Below the pieces are notes generated by a model. It made no database searches. It was not told where the DNA came from and saw nothing but the letters and a program-made list of their open reading frames with translations. Below, in pieces: positions 1-7,100 of a stretch of 7,369 nucleotides of DNA; positions within the stretch are counted from its first letter, which is position 1, and each line of letters starts with the position of its first letter. Both the position numbers and the translations under genes were made by a program. Source of the stretch: Mycobacterium sp. (GTDB lineage Bacteria; Actinomycetota; Actinomycetes; Mycobacteriales; Mycobacteriaceae); assembly GCA_029256565.1 (NCBI GenBank), contig JAQSXQ010000094.1, positions 1 to 7,369 of the forward strand, written 5' to 3'.

Positions 1-1
1 C

Positions 2-1000
2 GTCGTCGTGCTGTGCGACTTCGGCGCGAACGGCACCAGCGTGACGCTGGCCGATGCGCGCGCCGACATGGCCGTCATCGGCGACACCATCCGCTACCCC
101 GACTTCTCCGGCGATCTCGTCGATCAGTCACTGCTCAACCACGTGATCTCCGGCGTCGCCGACGCGAGCAACCCGGATCCCGCGGGAACCGCGGCGGTCG
201 GATCGCTGACCAAGCTGCGCGACGACTGCAGGCAGGCCAAGGAGAGGTTGTCCGCCGACACGGCGGCCGTCATCCCGGTCGCCTTGCCCGGTTTCGCCTC
301 CGACGTCCGGGTCACCCGGCCTGAACTCGAACGCCTCATCGATCAGCCGCTCAACGGTCTGATGGGTGCGATCGAACAGTCGTTGCAGCAGTTCAGGATT
401 CCGATGGCGGCCATCACGGCGGTCGCCACCGTCGGCGGCGGCGCCTCGATCCCGCTGGTGACCCAGCGGCTGTCCGAGCGGCTGCGCGCGCCCGTCGTGA
501 CCACGCCGCAGCCGCAGGTGGTCGGCGCCGCAGGTGCGGCCGTCATCTCTGCGGGCGGGCTGGGCGGCGGGCTCGGCGACGATGCCACCGGGCATGGGCT
601 GGGTTGCGGGTGCCGGGGCGGCCGGAGTGGCGGCCGGTGCCGCAGCGGGTGCCGCCTTCCCGACCCAGGCCGCGCCGAGCGCCGCCGACACGGGGGCCGC
701 CGACTCGCTGGCCTGGTCCCAGGGCGTCGAAGGCGACGATCCGCTGCCCTACGCGGGTGGCGAGTACGACTACGGCAGCGCGACCGACGCCCGGCCGCCG
801 GTCGACTTCGCGGCGCGCGACGAGCCCTACGACGACGACGAACCGGGACCGCTGCCCTGGTACAAGCGGCCCCCGCTGCTGTTCGGGGCTGCCGCGGCAG
901 CCGCGCTGCTGGCGGTTGGCGGACTTGCCGTCACGCTGACCAGTACGTCGACCGACTCGACGCCGGTGACCGAGAACGTCACGATCACCAGCACCGGTGA
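2..1000 (+). CDS. Hsp70/DnaK-like protein, C-terminal half of the nucleotide-binding domain (5'-truncated, then frame-disrupted)
   Basis: The frame is open from base 2, so the true start lies left of the window and roughly the first half of the Hsp70 ATPase domain is missing. Visible landmarks in order are a phosphate-2-like strand (CDFGANGTSVTL, nt 17-52), a GDTIRYPDFSGDLVDQSLLN segment corresponding to the DnaK GDTHLGGEDFD region, and a helix starting VTRPELERLI. The adenosine-binding motif VGGGASIPLV follows (about nt 428-457), then PQPQVVGAAGAAV, matching the DnaK segment after that motif. Homology ends near nt 550-590. Downstream to the TGA at 998-1000 the frame reads as Arg-rich out-of-frame sequence, while real coding continues in the frame at 582-1424. 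The family binds ATP and remodels or senses client proteins. The role of this actinobacterial branch is not established. The intact gene would probably run from outside the window to 1424. Confidence 0.8.
   Translation, partial: VVVLCDFGANGTSVTLADARADMAVIGDTIRYPDFSGDLVDQSLLNHVISGVADASNPDPAGTAAVGSLTKLRDDCRQAKERLSADTAAVIPVALPGFASDVRVTRPELERLIDQPLNGLMGAIEQSLQQFRIPMAAITAVATVGGGASIPLVTQRLSERLRAPVVTTPQPQVVGAAGAAVISAGGLGGGLGDDATGHGLGCGCRGGRSGGRCRSGCRLPDPGRAERRRHGGRRLAGLVPGRRRRRSAALRGWRVRLRQRDRRPAAGRLRGARRALRRRRTGTAALVQAAPAAVRGCRGSRAAGGWRTCRHADQYVDRLDAGDRERHDHQHR
545..600 (+). other. Probable +1 frame disruption inside the Hsp70-like gene
   Basis: Coding character moves from the frame with codons starting at 2, 5, 8... 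to the frame one base later. The sequence therefore has one base too many, or two too few, relative to an intact gene. The zone is rich in short G runs (GCGGGCGGGC, GGGCGGCGGGC, ACCGGGCATGGG). Removing one G at 590-592 would give the smooth join DDATG-MGWVAGAG, but other positions fit equally well. A sequencing or assembly error in a G run, a real mutation, or (less likely) programmed frameshifting could explain it. Confidence 0.7.
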
Positions 1001-1424
1001 CGACGGTTTGGTGACCACCACCGTCGTGCCGTCCTCGGAGGCCGAGACCTACCGCAACCGTCCGTTGACGACGACGCCGCCACCGACGGGTCCGGCGACC
1101 ACCAATCCGACGTCGGCGCCGACCACCACGACCACCACCACGTCGCCGACCACCACTACGACCACGACGACGACCACCACCACTACGACCACGACGCCGT
1201 CCACGACCACGACGACCACGGTGCCGACGACGACCACACCGCCGCCGACCACCACCGTCCCGCCGCCCACGACCACGGTCGCGCCACCGCCCACCACGAC
1301 GGTCCCCGTCGTCCCTGACACGCCCGACGCGCAGCCGACCGTCCCGGTCATCGAGACCGTTCCGGAGGTGGCACCTGCGCCGCCGCCGGTCGCCGAAGTC
1401 CCCGTGCTGCCGCTGTTCCCATGA
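582..1424 (+). CDS. C-terminal part of the Hsp70-like protein: Ala-rich linker, acidic segment, membrane helix, Thr/Pro-rich tail
   Basis: This frame carries the rest of the Hsp70-like gene. In order it encodes an Ala/Gly-rich linker, an acidic Tyr/Asp-rich stretch (about nt 729-851, with EYDY and YDDDEPG), a basic pair KR, and one hydrophobic helix PPLLFGAAAAAALLAVGGLA (about nt 870-935). A tail dominated by Thr and Pro ends in PVLPLFP. The positive residues before the helix predict a cytoplasmic N-terminus and an extracytoplasmic tail. Possible starts are GTG 534, ATG 582 and ATG 594. None has a Shine-Dalgarno sequence, which argues that this is not an independent gene but is read as one protein with the upstream frame in intact relatives. 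The start given is nominal. The stop overlaps the next gene's ATG (ATGA). As a stand-alone protein it would be an uncharacterised single-pass membrane protein. Confidence 0.75.
   Translation: MPPGMGWVAGAGAAGVAAGAAAGAAFPTQAAPSAADTGAADSLAWSQGVEGDDPLPYAGGEYDYGSATDARPPVDFAARDEPYDDDEPGPLPWYKRPPLLFGAAAAAALLAVGGLAVTLTSTSTDSTPVTENVTITSTGDDGLVTTTVVPSSEAETYRNRPLTTTPPPTGPATTNPTSAPTTTTTTTSPTTTTTTTTTTTTTTTTPSTTTTTTVPTTTTPPPTTTVPPPTTTVAPPPTTTVPVVPDTPDAQPTVPVIETVPEVAPAPPPVAEVPVLPLFP
1071..1313 (+). repeat. Degenerate ACN (Thr) and Pro-rich low-complexity tract
   Basis: About 80 codons are almost all Thr, Pro or Val, including 16 consecutive Thr codons at 1149-1196, followed by PPPTTTV-type repeats. The Thr codons mix ACC, ACG and ACT. 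Within the 16-Thr run the first seven codons (1149-1169) recur exactly as the last seven (1176-1196), a 21-nt direct repeat at a 27-nt offset. This suggests growth by local tandem duplication. The encoded tail resembles mucin-like, Thr/Pro-rich segments that actinobacteria often O-mannosylate on exported proteins; glycosylation is an inference. Confidence 0.85.
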
Positions 1425-3937
1425 CCGCACAGGACGTCGTCGCGACGCTGACGGCGTCACCCACCGAGCCCACGAAGGCCCTGGTGTCCGGTGGGATCGG
1501 GTCGGGTAAGTCGTTGGTGCTCAACGGCGTTCGCGCCGCCCTGCGTGCTGCGGGCATCGCCGTCGTCGCCCGCGCGCCGCGCGACGGCGACCCGCCGGGA
1601 GCCGCCGTCGTCGTCGACGACGCGCACCTACTCGACGACGCCGAACTGCAGCACCTTGCCGACCTGATGGCCGACCCGGCCACGACCGTCATCGTCGCTG
1701 CCGAACCGCAGTCCCAGCACCCAGGCCTCACGGCACTGTCGGCCGCCGCGGCGAGGCAGTCGCCGGTGGTGACGCTGGGCCCGCTGACACCACCCGAGAT
1801 CGCCCGCCTCGCAAGCGAAGTCATCGGATCGGCGCCGCCGCTGGAGATGGTGCGGTCAGTGGCGACGGCGACCGCGGGCGTGCCGTTCCTCGTCCGAGCC
1901 GCCGTCACCGCCGCCGCGGCACCGGAGGCCGAGTCACCGGGAGCCGCGATCTCCCAGGCCACGCGAGCAGCGCTGATCGAGCGACTGCGCCGCGCCGACG
2001 AGGCGGTCGTGGACACGCTGCTGATCTGCTCGCTGAGCCCCGAACTGGGGCCGGACGACGTGGCAGGCGCCCTCGACCTCGAGAGCGCGCCGGTGCACCG
2101 ACTGGTCGACAGGGCGCGTGCCACCGGCCTGATCGCACCGTCGCACAACCCGACGTTCCTGCGCACCCTGCACCGGTGCCTCGCCCAGATCGTCGGCGCC
2201 ACCCGGCACCACGAGATCGAGACGAGATTGCTTCGGACGCAACTCGATTCGTCGACGCTGACGGTGGACCTCGCGCTGCGGATGGCCGATCACGGCCTGC
2301 GCGACCCGCTGCTGGCCGACGCGCTGACCACACTGGCCGATCGCAACCGCGCCCACCCGGCACGCACCGCGCGGCTGTACCGGGCGGCCGCCGAGGTCGA
2401 CCCCGGCGCGCGCGACTCCCGGCTGGCCGATGCGCTCGCGGCGAGCGGCGACTGCGCCACGGCGGGCCGGATCGCCGACGAACTGCTGACGACCGCCGAT
2501 GCGGTCGAAAAGGCCGCCGCGGTGCGCATCGCGGCCAGCGTGGCGGTGCACGACGGGAGCGCCGCGCAGGCCGCCGAGTTGTTCGCGTGGCTGGGCCCGC
2601 ACCCCGACGCCGTGATCGCCTCGGCGAACGCCGTCGTGGCCATCGGCGTCGGCGACCCGCAGACCGCCCGCGCGGCGGTGGCGGCCGAAGCGCAGGGACC
2701 GCCCACCTCCGATGCGCGCGCGGCACGCCACCTGGCCGAGGGGTTGATCGCGTCGCTCGACTCGCCCTACCCGGCCGCGATGGCCCGTCTCTCACAGGCG
2801 ATTTCGGCCAGGCCGTCGGCGCCGGGCGTCACTCCGGACAGCGCGGCAGCCGTGGTCGCGCTGACCGCACTGCACGCCGGCGACCCGGTGCGCGCCCGCA
2901 GCGTCGTCGGACGGGCACTGGCCATCCCCGGTGACGAGGCGACCGCGTTCTTCGCCCACCGGCACCGGCTGCTGCTGGGCTGGATCCGGATGCTCGACGG
3001 CCAGTTGGCCGCCGCGGGCGCCGACGTCGCCGCGGTGACCGCCACGAATGCGCCGCTGCATCGCCGCGACGCGCTGTGGGCGTCGGCGCTGCAGACCGCG
3101 ATCGCGCGCCGCAACGGTGACAGCGGCGCCGTCCAGAAGCACTGGTACGCCGCCATGGAGGTGCTCACCGAGTACTCGATGGATCTGTACTCCCTGCTAC
3201 CGCTGGGCGAATTGTGGATCGCCGCGGCGCGACTGCATCAGGTCGAGCGGCTCACCCACACCGTCGACGAGGCATTCGACCTGCTCGGCCGGCTCGGCAA
3301 CCCGATCGCATGGTCGCTCCCCCTGCACTGGGCAGGCGTGCACGCGGGCATCCTCGCGAACTCGCCGGACGCCGTCGCCCCGCACGGACAGGCGCTGACC
3401 GCCGCGGCCGCGCACAGCACGTTCGCCCGGTCGCTCGCCCATGCCGGCCGCACCTGGCTGCGGGTGCTGGCGAACCACGTCGAGGTCGACGAAGTCACGG
3501 CGGCGGCGAGGTCGCTGGCTCAGTTCGGACTGGGGTGGGACGCCACCCGCCTCGCCAGCCAGGCCGCGCTGCAAACACCCGACGGCCGGATCTCCGCGGC
3601 GATGCTCCAGTTGGCGCGCGACCTGAAGGTGACCAGTACCGCGAGCGCGGAGCCGGCCCCGCCAGCAGCGGCAGCCCCTGCGTCGGCGGCGGCACCAGCC
3701 GGTTCCGCCCCCGCCTCGGACTCGTCGATGCCCAACTGGACCAGGCTGTCCGATCGCGAGCGCGAGGTCGCGGAACTCGTCCTGCAAGGGATGCCCTACC
3801 GCGACATCGGCAGTCAGCTGCTGATCTCGGCGAAGACCGTCGAGCACCACGTCGCGCGCATCCGGCGCAGGTTGGGCGCCGAATCCCGGTCGGAGCTGAT
3901 GTCGATGTTGCGAGCGATCCTGGCGACTCCCAGCTGA
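1421..3937 (+). CDS. LAL/STAND-type LuxR family transcriptional regulator, IniR (Rv0339c)-like
   Basis: This 838-residue protein has an N-terminal P-loop NTPase and a C-terminal LuxR DNA-binding domain. Walker A is GGIGSGKS (residues 24-31) and Walker B is VVVDDAHLL (63-71). The middle (about 250-740) is Ala-rich and helical, like the TPR-like sensor region of MalT/LAL regulators. An Ala/Pro/Ser linker (about 740-769) leads to a canonical HTH (about 774-834), with LSDREREVAELVLQG and recognition helix SAKTVEHHVARIRRRLG (803-819). Size and position beside an EtfD-type gene match Rv0339c, about 832 residues in M. tuberculosis. From memory, that protein has been called IniR and linked to trehalose-responsive control of the cell-wall-stress operon iniBAC; I could not check this. 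The ATG shares bases with the upstream TGA (ATGA) and no Shine-Dalgarno precedes it, so translation is probably coupled to the Hsp70-like gene. Orthology is likely but not proven. Confidence 0.88.
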   Translation: MTAQDVVATLTASPTEPTKALVSGGIGSGKSLVLNGVRAALRAAGIAVVARAPRDGDPPGAAVVVDDAHLLDDAELQHLADLMADPATTVIVAAEPQSQHPGLTALSAAAARQSPVVTLGPLTPPEIARLASEVIGSAPPLEMVRSVATATAGVPFLVRAAVTAAAAPEAESPGAAISQATRAALIERLRRADEAVVDTLLICSLSPELGPDDVAGALDLESAPVHRLVDRARATGLIAPSHNPTFLRTLHRCLAQIVGATRHHEIETRLLRTQLDSSTLTVDLALRMADHGLRDPLLADALTTLADRNRAHPARTARLYRAAAEVDPGARDSRLADALAASGDCATAGRIADELLTTADAVEKAAAVRIAASVAVHDGSAAQAAELFAWLGPHPDAVIASANAVVAIGVGDPQTARAAVAAEAQGPPTSDARAARHLAEGLIASLDSPYPAAMARLSQAISARPSAPGVTPDSAAAVVALTALHAGDPVRARSVVGRALAIPGDEATAFFAHRHRLLLGWIRMLDGQLAAAGADVAAVTATNAPLHRRDALWASALQTAIARRNGDSGAVQKHWYAAMEVLTEYSMDLYSLLPLGELWIAAARLHQVERLTHTVDEAFDLLGRLGNPIAWSLPLHWAGVHAGILANSPDAVAPHGQALTAAAAHSTFARSLAHAGRTWLRVLANHVEVDEVTAAARSLAQFGLGWDATRLASQAALQTPDGRISAAMLQLARDLKVTSTASAEPAPPAAAAPASAAAPAGSAPASDSSMPNWTRLSDREREVAELVLQGMPYRDIGSQLLISAKTVEHHVARIRRRLGAESRSELMSMLRAILATPS

Positions 3938-3945
3938 TTTCACTT

Positions 3946-3963
3946 TCGTCCCACGTGTGACGA
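3946..3963. terminator. 18-bp near-perfect palindrome just after the regulator gene; weak terminator or operator
   Basis: The sequence TCGTCCCACGTGTGACGA starts 9 bp after the regulator stop. Nine base pairs are possible with a single C/T mismatch, around a CACGTG core. In RNA it could form a short hairpin, but only a four-T run follows, about 9 bp later (3971-3974), so intrinsic termination is uncertain. As DNA, the symmetric core could equally be a dimer-binding site. A second, weaker hairpin (CCAC/GTGG, about 3967-3981) lies next to it. Confidence 0.3.
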
Positions 3964-4053
3964 TGACCACTTTTCCGGTGGCAGGCGCGTGTCGCTCGGC
4001 CCGACTACCAGCAACCGGACGGCAATCACTGCCCCGAACAGTGTCTGAACCTA

Positions 4054-4072
4054 GTTAGTTAGGTCAGCCTTC
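4054..4072. promoter_or_regulatory. IdeR-box-like element upstream of the EtfD gene (weak match)
   Basis: GTTAGTTAGGTCAGCCTTC matches the IdeR consensus TTAGGTTAGGCTAACCTAA at 11 of 19 positions by eye, with the best agreement in the core (TAGG..A.CCT). It lies directly upstream of a TAnnnT hexamer at 4074-4079, where iron-bound IdeR could block polymerase. I recall that the M. tuberculosis orthologue Rv0338c has been listed among iron/IdeR-responsive genes, unverified here. The match is weaker than well-established boxes. Confidence 0.3.
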
Positions 4073-4073
4073 A

Positions 4074-4079
4074 TAGCGT
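4074..4079 (+). promoter_or_regulatory. Candidate -10 hexamer TAGCGT for the EtfD gene
   Basis: TAGCGT fits the mycobacterial TAnnnT -10 pattern and would place transcription start near 4086, leaving a leader of about 100 nt. No convincing -35 is seen, which is common in mycobacteria. Alternatives are TAAGTT at 4120-4125 and TAAGTT at 4145-4150, which would give shorter leaders. Confidence 0.25.
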
Positions 4080-4119
4080 CGAATGTTCCCAGGATGTAAC
4101 TATGAGCAGGCATTAGCCC

Positions 4120-4154
4120 TAAGTTACCCGTCAGTAATGCACAATAAGTTACTG
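4120..4154. repeat. TAAGTTAC direct repeats and CAGTAA/TTACTG inverted repeat upstream of the EtfD gene
   Basis: TAAGTTAC occurs twice on the same strand (4120-4127 and 4145-4152), 25 bp apart. CAGTAA (4132-4137) and TTACTG (4149-4154) form a perfect 6-bp inverted repeat with an 11-nt spacer. A further GTAACT at 4096-4101 is the reverse complement of AGTTAC at 4122-4127. Such spaced, AT-rich symmetry in a GC-rich genome just before a start codon suggests an operator. Each TAAGTT could also serve as a -10. No regulator can be named. Confidence 0.35.
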
Positions 4155-4171
4155 GTAGGTAGCTTCATCTC

Positions 4172-4177
4172 GGGAGG
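4172..4177 (+). promoter_or_regulatory. Shine-Dalgarno sequence GGGAGG fixing the GTG start at 4184
   Basis: GGGAGG ends 6 nt before GTG 4184. It is the clearest ribosome-binding site in the window, and it supports a GTG start for the EtfD-type protein. Confidence 0.8.
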
Positions 4178-4183
4178 CAATCG

Positions 4184-7100
4184 GTGGACACGCTCACCCT
4201 CGTCACGATGATCATCGGCGTCATCATGACGCTCGTCGTGGCGGGTCTCGCCGTCAAGCGCGTGCTGTGGCTGACGAAGCTGATCAGGTCCGGCCAGCCG
4301 ACGCTCGACGAGGGCGGCCGCAAGGACGACCTCAAGACGCGCATCACCACGCAGTTCAAGGAGGTCTTCGCCCAGACCCGACTGCTGCGCTGGTCGATCC
4401 CCGGCATCGCCCACTTCTTCACCATGTGGGGCTTCTTCGTCCTCGCCACCGTCTACCTCGAGGCCTACGGCGTCCTCTTCTACCCGAAGTTCGCCATCCC
4501 GATCGTCGGGCACTGGGAGATCCTCGGCTTCCTGCAGGACTTCTTCGCCGTCGCCGTCTTCCTCGGCATCGCGACCTTCGCCATCATCCGCCTGAGGTCC
4601 GAACCCAAGGAGTACGGCCGGGATTCGCGGTTCTACGGTTCGCACACCGGCGGTGCGTGGCTGATCCTCTTCATGATCTTCAACGTCGTCTGGACGTACG
4701 CGATCTTCCGTGGCGCCGCCGTCGCCACCAACAACCTGCCCTACGGCAAGGGCGCCTTCTTCTCCCACGCCATGGGCTGGCTGCTGTCGCCGCTCGGCGA
4801 GCACACCAACGAGTACGTCGAGCGCGGCGCGCTGCTGCTGCACATCGGCGTCATGCTGGTCTTCCTGCTGATCGTGCTGCACTCCAAGCACCTTCACATC
4901 GGCCTGGCACCGATCAACGTCACGTTCAAGCGTCTGCCCAACGGCCTGGGCCCGCTGCTGCCGATGGAATCCGGCGGCAAGTACATCGACTTCGAGGATC
5001 CCGACGAGGACGCGCAGTTCGGTCGAGGAAAGATAGAGGACTTCACCTGGAAGGCCTATCTCGACTTCACCACGTGTACCGAGTGCGGCCGCTGCCAGTC
5101 GCAGTGCCCGGCGTGGAACACCGGAAAGCCGTTGTCGCCCAAGCTCGTCATCATGAACCTGCGCGACCACCTGTTCGCCAAGGCGCCGTACATCCTCGGC
5201 GACCAGGAGAGCCCGCTGGAGAACACCCCCTCGGGTGGGCTCGGCGAAGACGTCAAGGGCGAGAAGAAGCACGATCAGGAGAAGCACGGGGAGCACGCCC
5301 ACGTTCCGGAATCCGGCTTCGAACGCATCCTGGGCTCTGGCCCCGAGCAGGCGACCCGCCCGCTGGTCGGCACCCTCGAAGAGGGCGGCGTCATCGACCC
5401 CGACGTGCTGTGGTCCTGCACCACGTGCGGCGCCTGCGTCGAGCAGTGCCCCGTCGACATCGAGCACATCGACCACATCGTCGACATGCGTCGCTACCAG
5501 GTGATGGTCGCCTCGGAGTTCCCCGCCGAACTCAGCGGCCTGTTCAAGAACCTCGAGACCAAGGGCAACCCGTGGGGCCAGAGCGCCCGCGAGCGGACCG
5601 CCTGGATCAACGAGGTCGACTTCGACGTCCCGGTCTACGGCGAGGACGTCGACTCGTTCGACGGCTTCGAGTACCTCTTCTACGTCGGCTGTGCCGGCGC
5701 CTTCGAGGACCGCGCCAAGAAGACCACCAAGGCCGTGGCCGAACTGCTCGCCGCCGCCGACGTGAAGTTCCTGGTGCTTGGCTCCGCGGAGTCCTGCAAC
5801 GGCGACTCCGCGCGCCGGTCCGGCAACGAGTTCCTGTTCCAGCAGCTCGCGCAGCAGAACGTCGCGACCATCGACGAGGTGTTCGAGGGCGTCGAGACCG
5901 TCGACCGCAAGATCGTCGTCACCTGCCCGCACTGCTTCAACACCATCGGTCGCGAGTACCAGCAGCTCGGCACCAACTACACGGTGCTGCACCACACCCA
6001 GCTGCTGAACCGCCTGGTGCGCGACAAGAAGCTGGTGCCCGTCAGCCCCGTCAGCCAGGACGTGACCTACCACGACCCGTGCTACCTGGGCCGCCACAAC
6101 AAGGAGTACGAGGCTCCGCGTGAGTTGATCGGTGCCTCCGGCGCCAAGCTCACCGAGATGCCCCGCCACGCCGACCGCGGCCTGTGCTGCGGCGCGGGCG
6201 GCGCGCGGATGTGGATGGAAGAGCACATCGGCAAGCGCGTCAACCACGAACGCGTGGAGGAGGCGCTCAACACCGACGCCTCCAAGATCGCGACGGGCTG
6301 CCCCTTCTGCCGCGTCATGATGACCGACGGCGTTGGCGACCGGGCCGAGGCGATCGGCAAGCAAGAGGTCGAGGTGCTCGACGTGGCGCAGCTGCTGCTC
6401 GCCGCACTCGACAAGGACTCGATCACGCTGCCCGAGAAGGGCGCTGCCGCCAAGTGGTACGCCGAGCGAGCCGACGAGCGGAACGCCAAGGCCGCCGCAT
6501 CCGCGCCCGCCGAGATCAAGGCGTCCGAGATCGAGGACGAGCCGGGTGACGTGCCTGCCGCAGAGGCGACGCCGGTGTCCAAGTCCGAAGTGGGGACGTC
6601 GGCCGACACCGCAGCGCCCGCCGCGCCTGCCAAGGGCGGCATGGGCCTGGCCGGTGGCATCAAGAAGCCGGGCGCCAAGGCGTCTGCTCCCGCTACTGCT
6701 CCCGCCGAGACGGCTGCACCCGCGAAGGGCGGACTCGGCCTGGCCGGTGGCGTCAAGAAGCCGGGTGCCAAGAAGGCGGCTCCCGCAGCGGCGACGTCCG
6801 CTCCCGCGGAGGCACCCCCCGAGGCGGAGTCGACGGCAGCGCCTCAAGCCGCCGCCGAGCCCAAGCCCCCGGCCGCCAAGGGCGGACTCGGCCTGGCAGG
6901 CGGGATCAAGAAGCCAGGCGCCAAGAAGGCTGCCCCGGCACCCGCTGCCAGCGCTGCTCCTGCTGCGCCAGCCGAGGCTCCTGCCGAGGCACCCGAGGCA
7001 CCCGCCGCGGCGGCGCCGGAAGCACCTGCCGAGCCGAAGCCGGCTGCCGCCAAGGGCGGACTCGGCCTAGCCGGTGGCATCAAGAAGCCCGGCCAGAAGA

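Noticed and set aside
545..600. Programmed +1 ribosomal frameshift
   Set aside because: No recognisable shift-prone stop or rare-codon site with a stimulatory structure is seen; a one-base error or mutation in a G run is simpler.
600..1000. Continuation of the first Hsp70 frame as real protein
   Set aside because: After about nt 590 the frame turns into Arg/Gly-rich sequence, while the +1 frame shows an acidic linker, a membrane helix and an ordered tail. The latter is the real coding frame.
1049..1351. Thr-codon tract as a CRISPR or other functional DNA repeat array
   Set aside because: There are no regular repeats with unique spacers; the pattern is explained by codons for a Thr/Pro-rich protein tail.
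543..1460. Minus-strand open frame of 305 codons opposite the Hsp70-like tail
   Set aside because: It is an Arg/Gly-rich shadow of the Thr/Pro repeat region, with no plausible domain or ribosome-binding site.
1905..2795. Overlapping minus-strand open frames opposite the regulator gene
   Set aside because: Arg/Ala/Pro-rich composition typical of out-of-frame GC-rich DNA; the + strand regulator is continuous here.
4124..6847. Very long minus-strand open frame (907 codons) opposite the EtfD gene
   Set aside because: Its product is low-complexity Gly/Arg/Asp/Val-rich sequence with no recognisable domain. It lies opposite a gene with clear motifs throughout; in GC-rich DNA with strong third-position bias, antisense frames stay open by chance.
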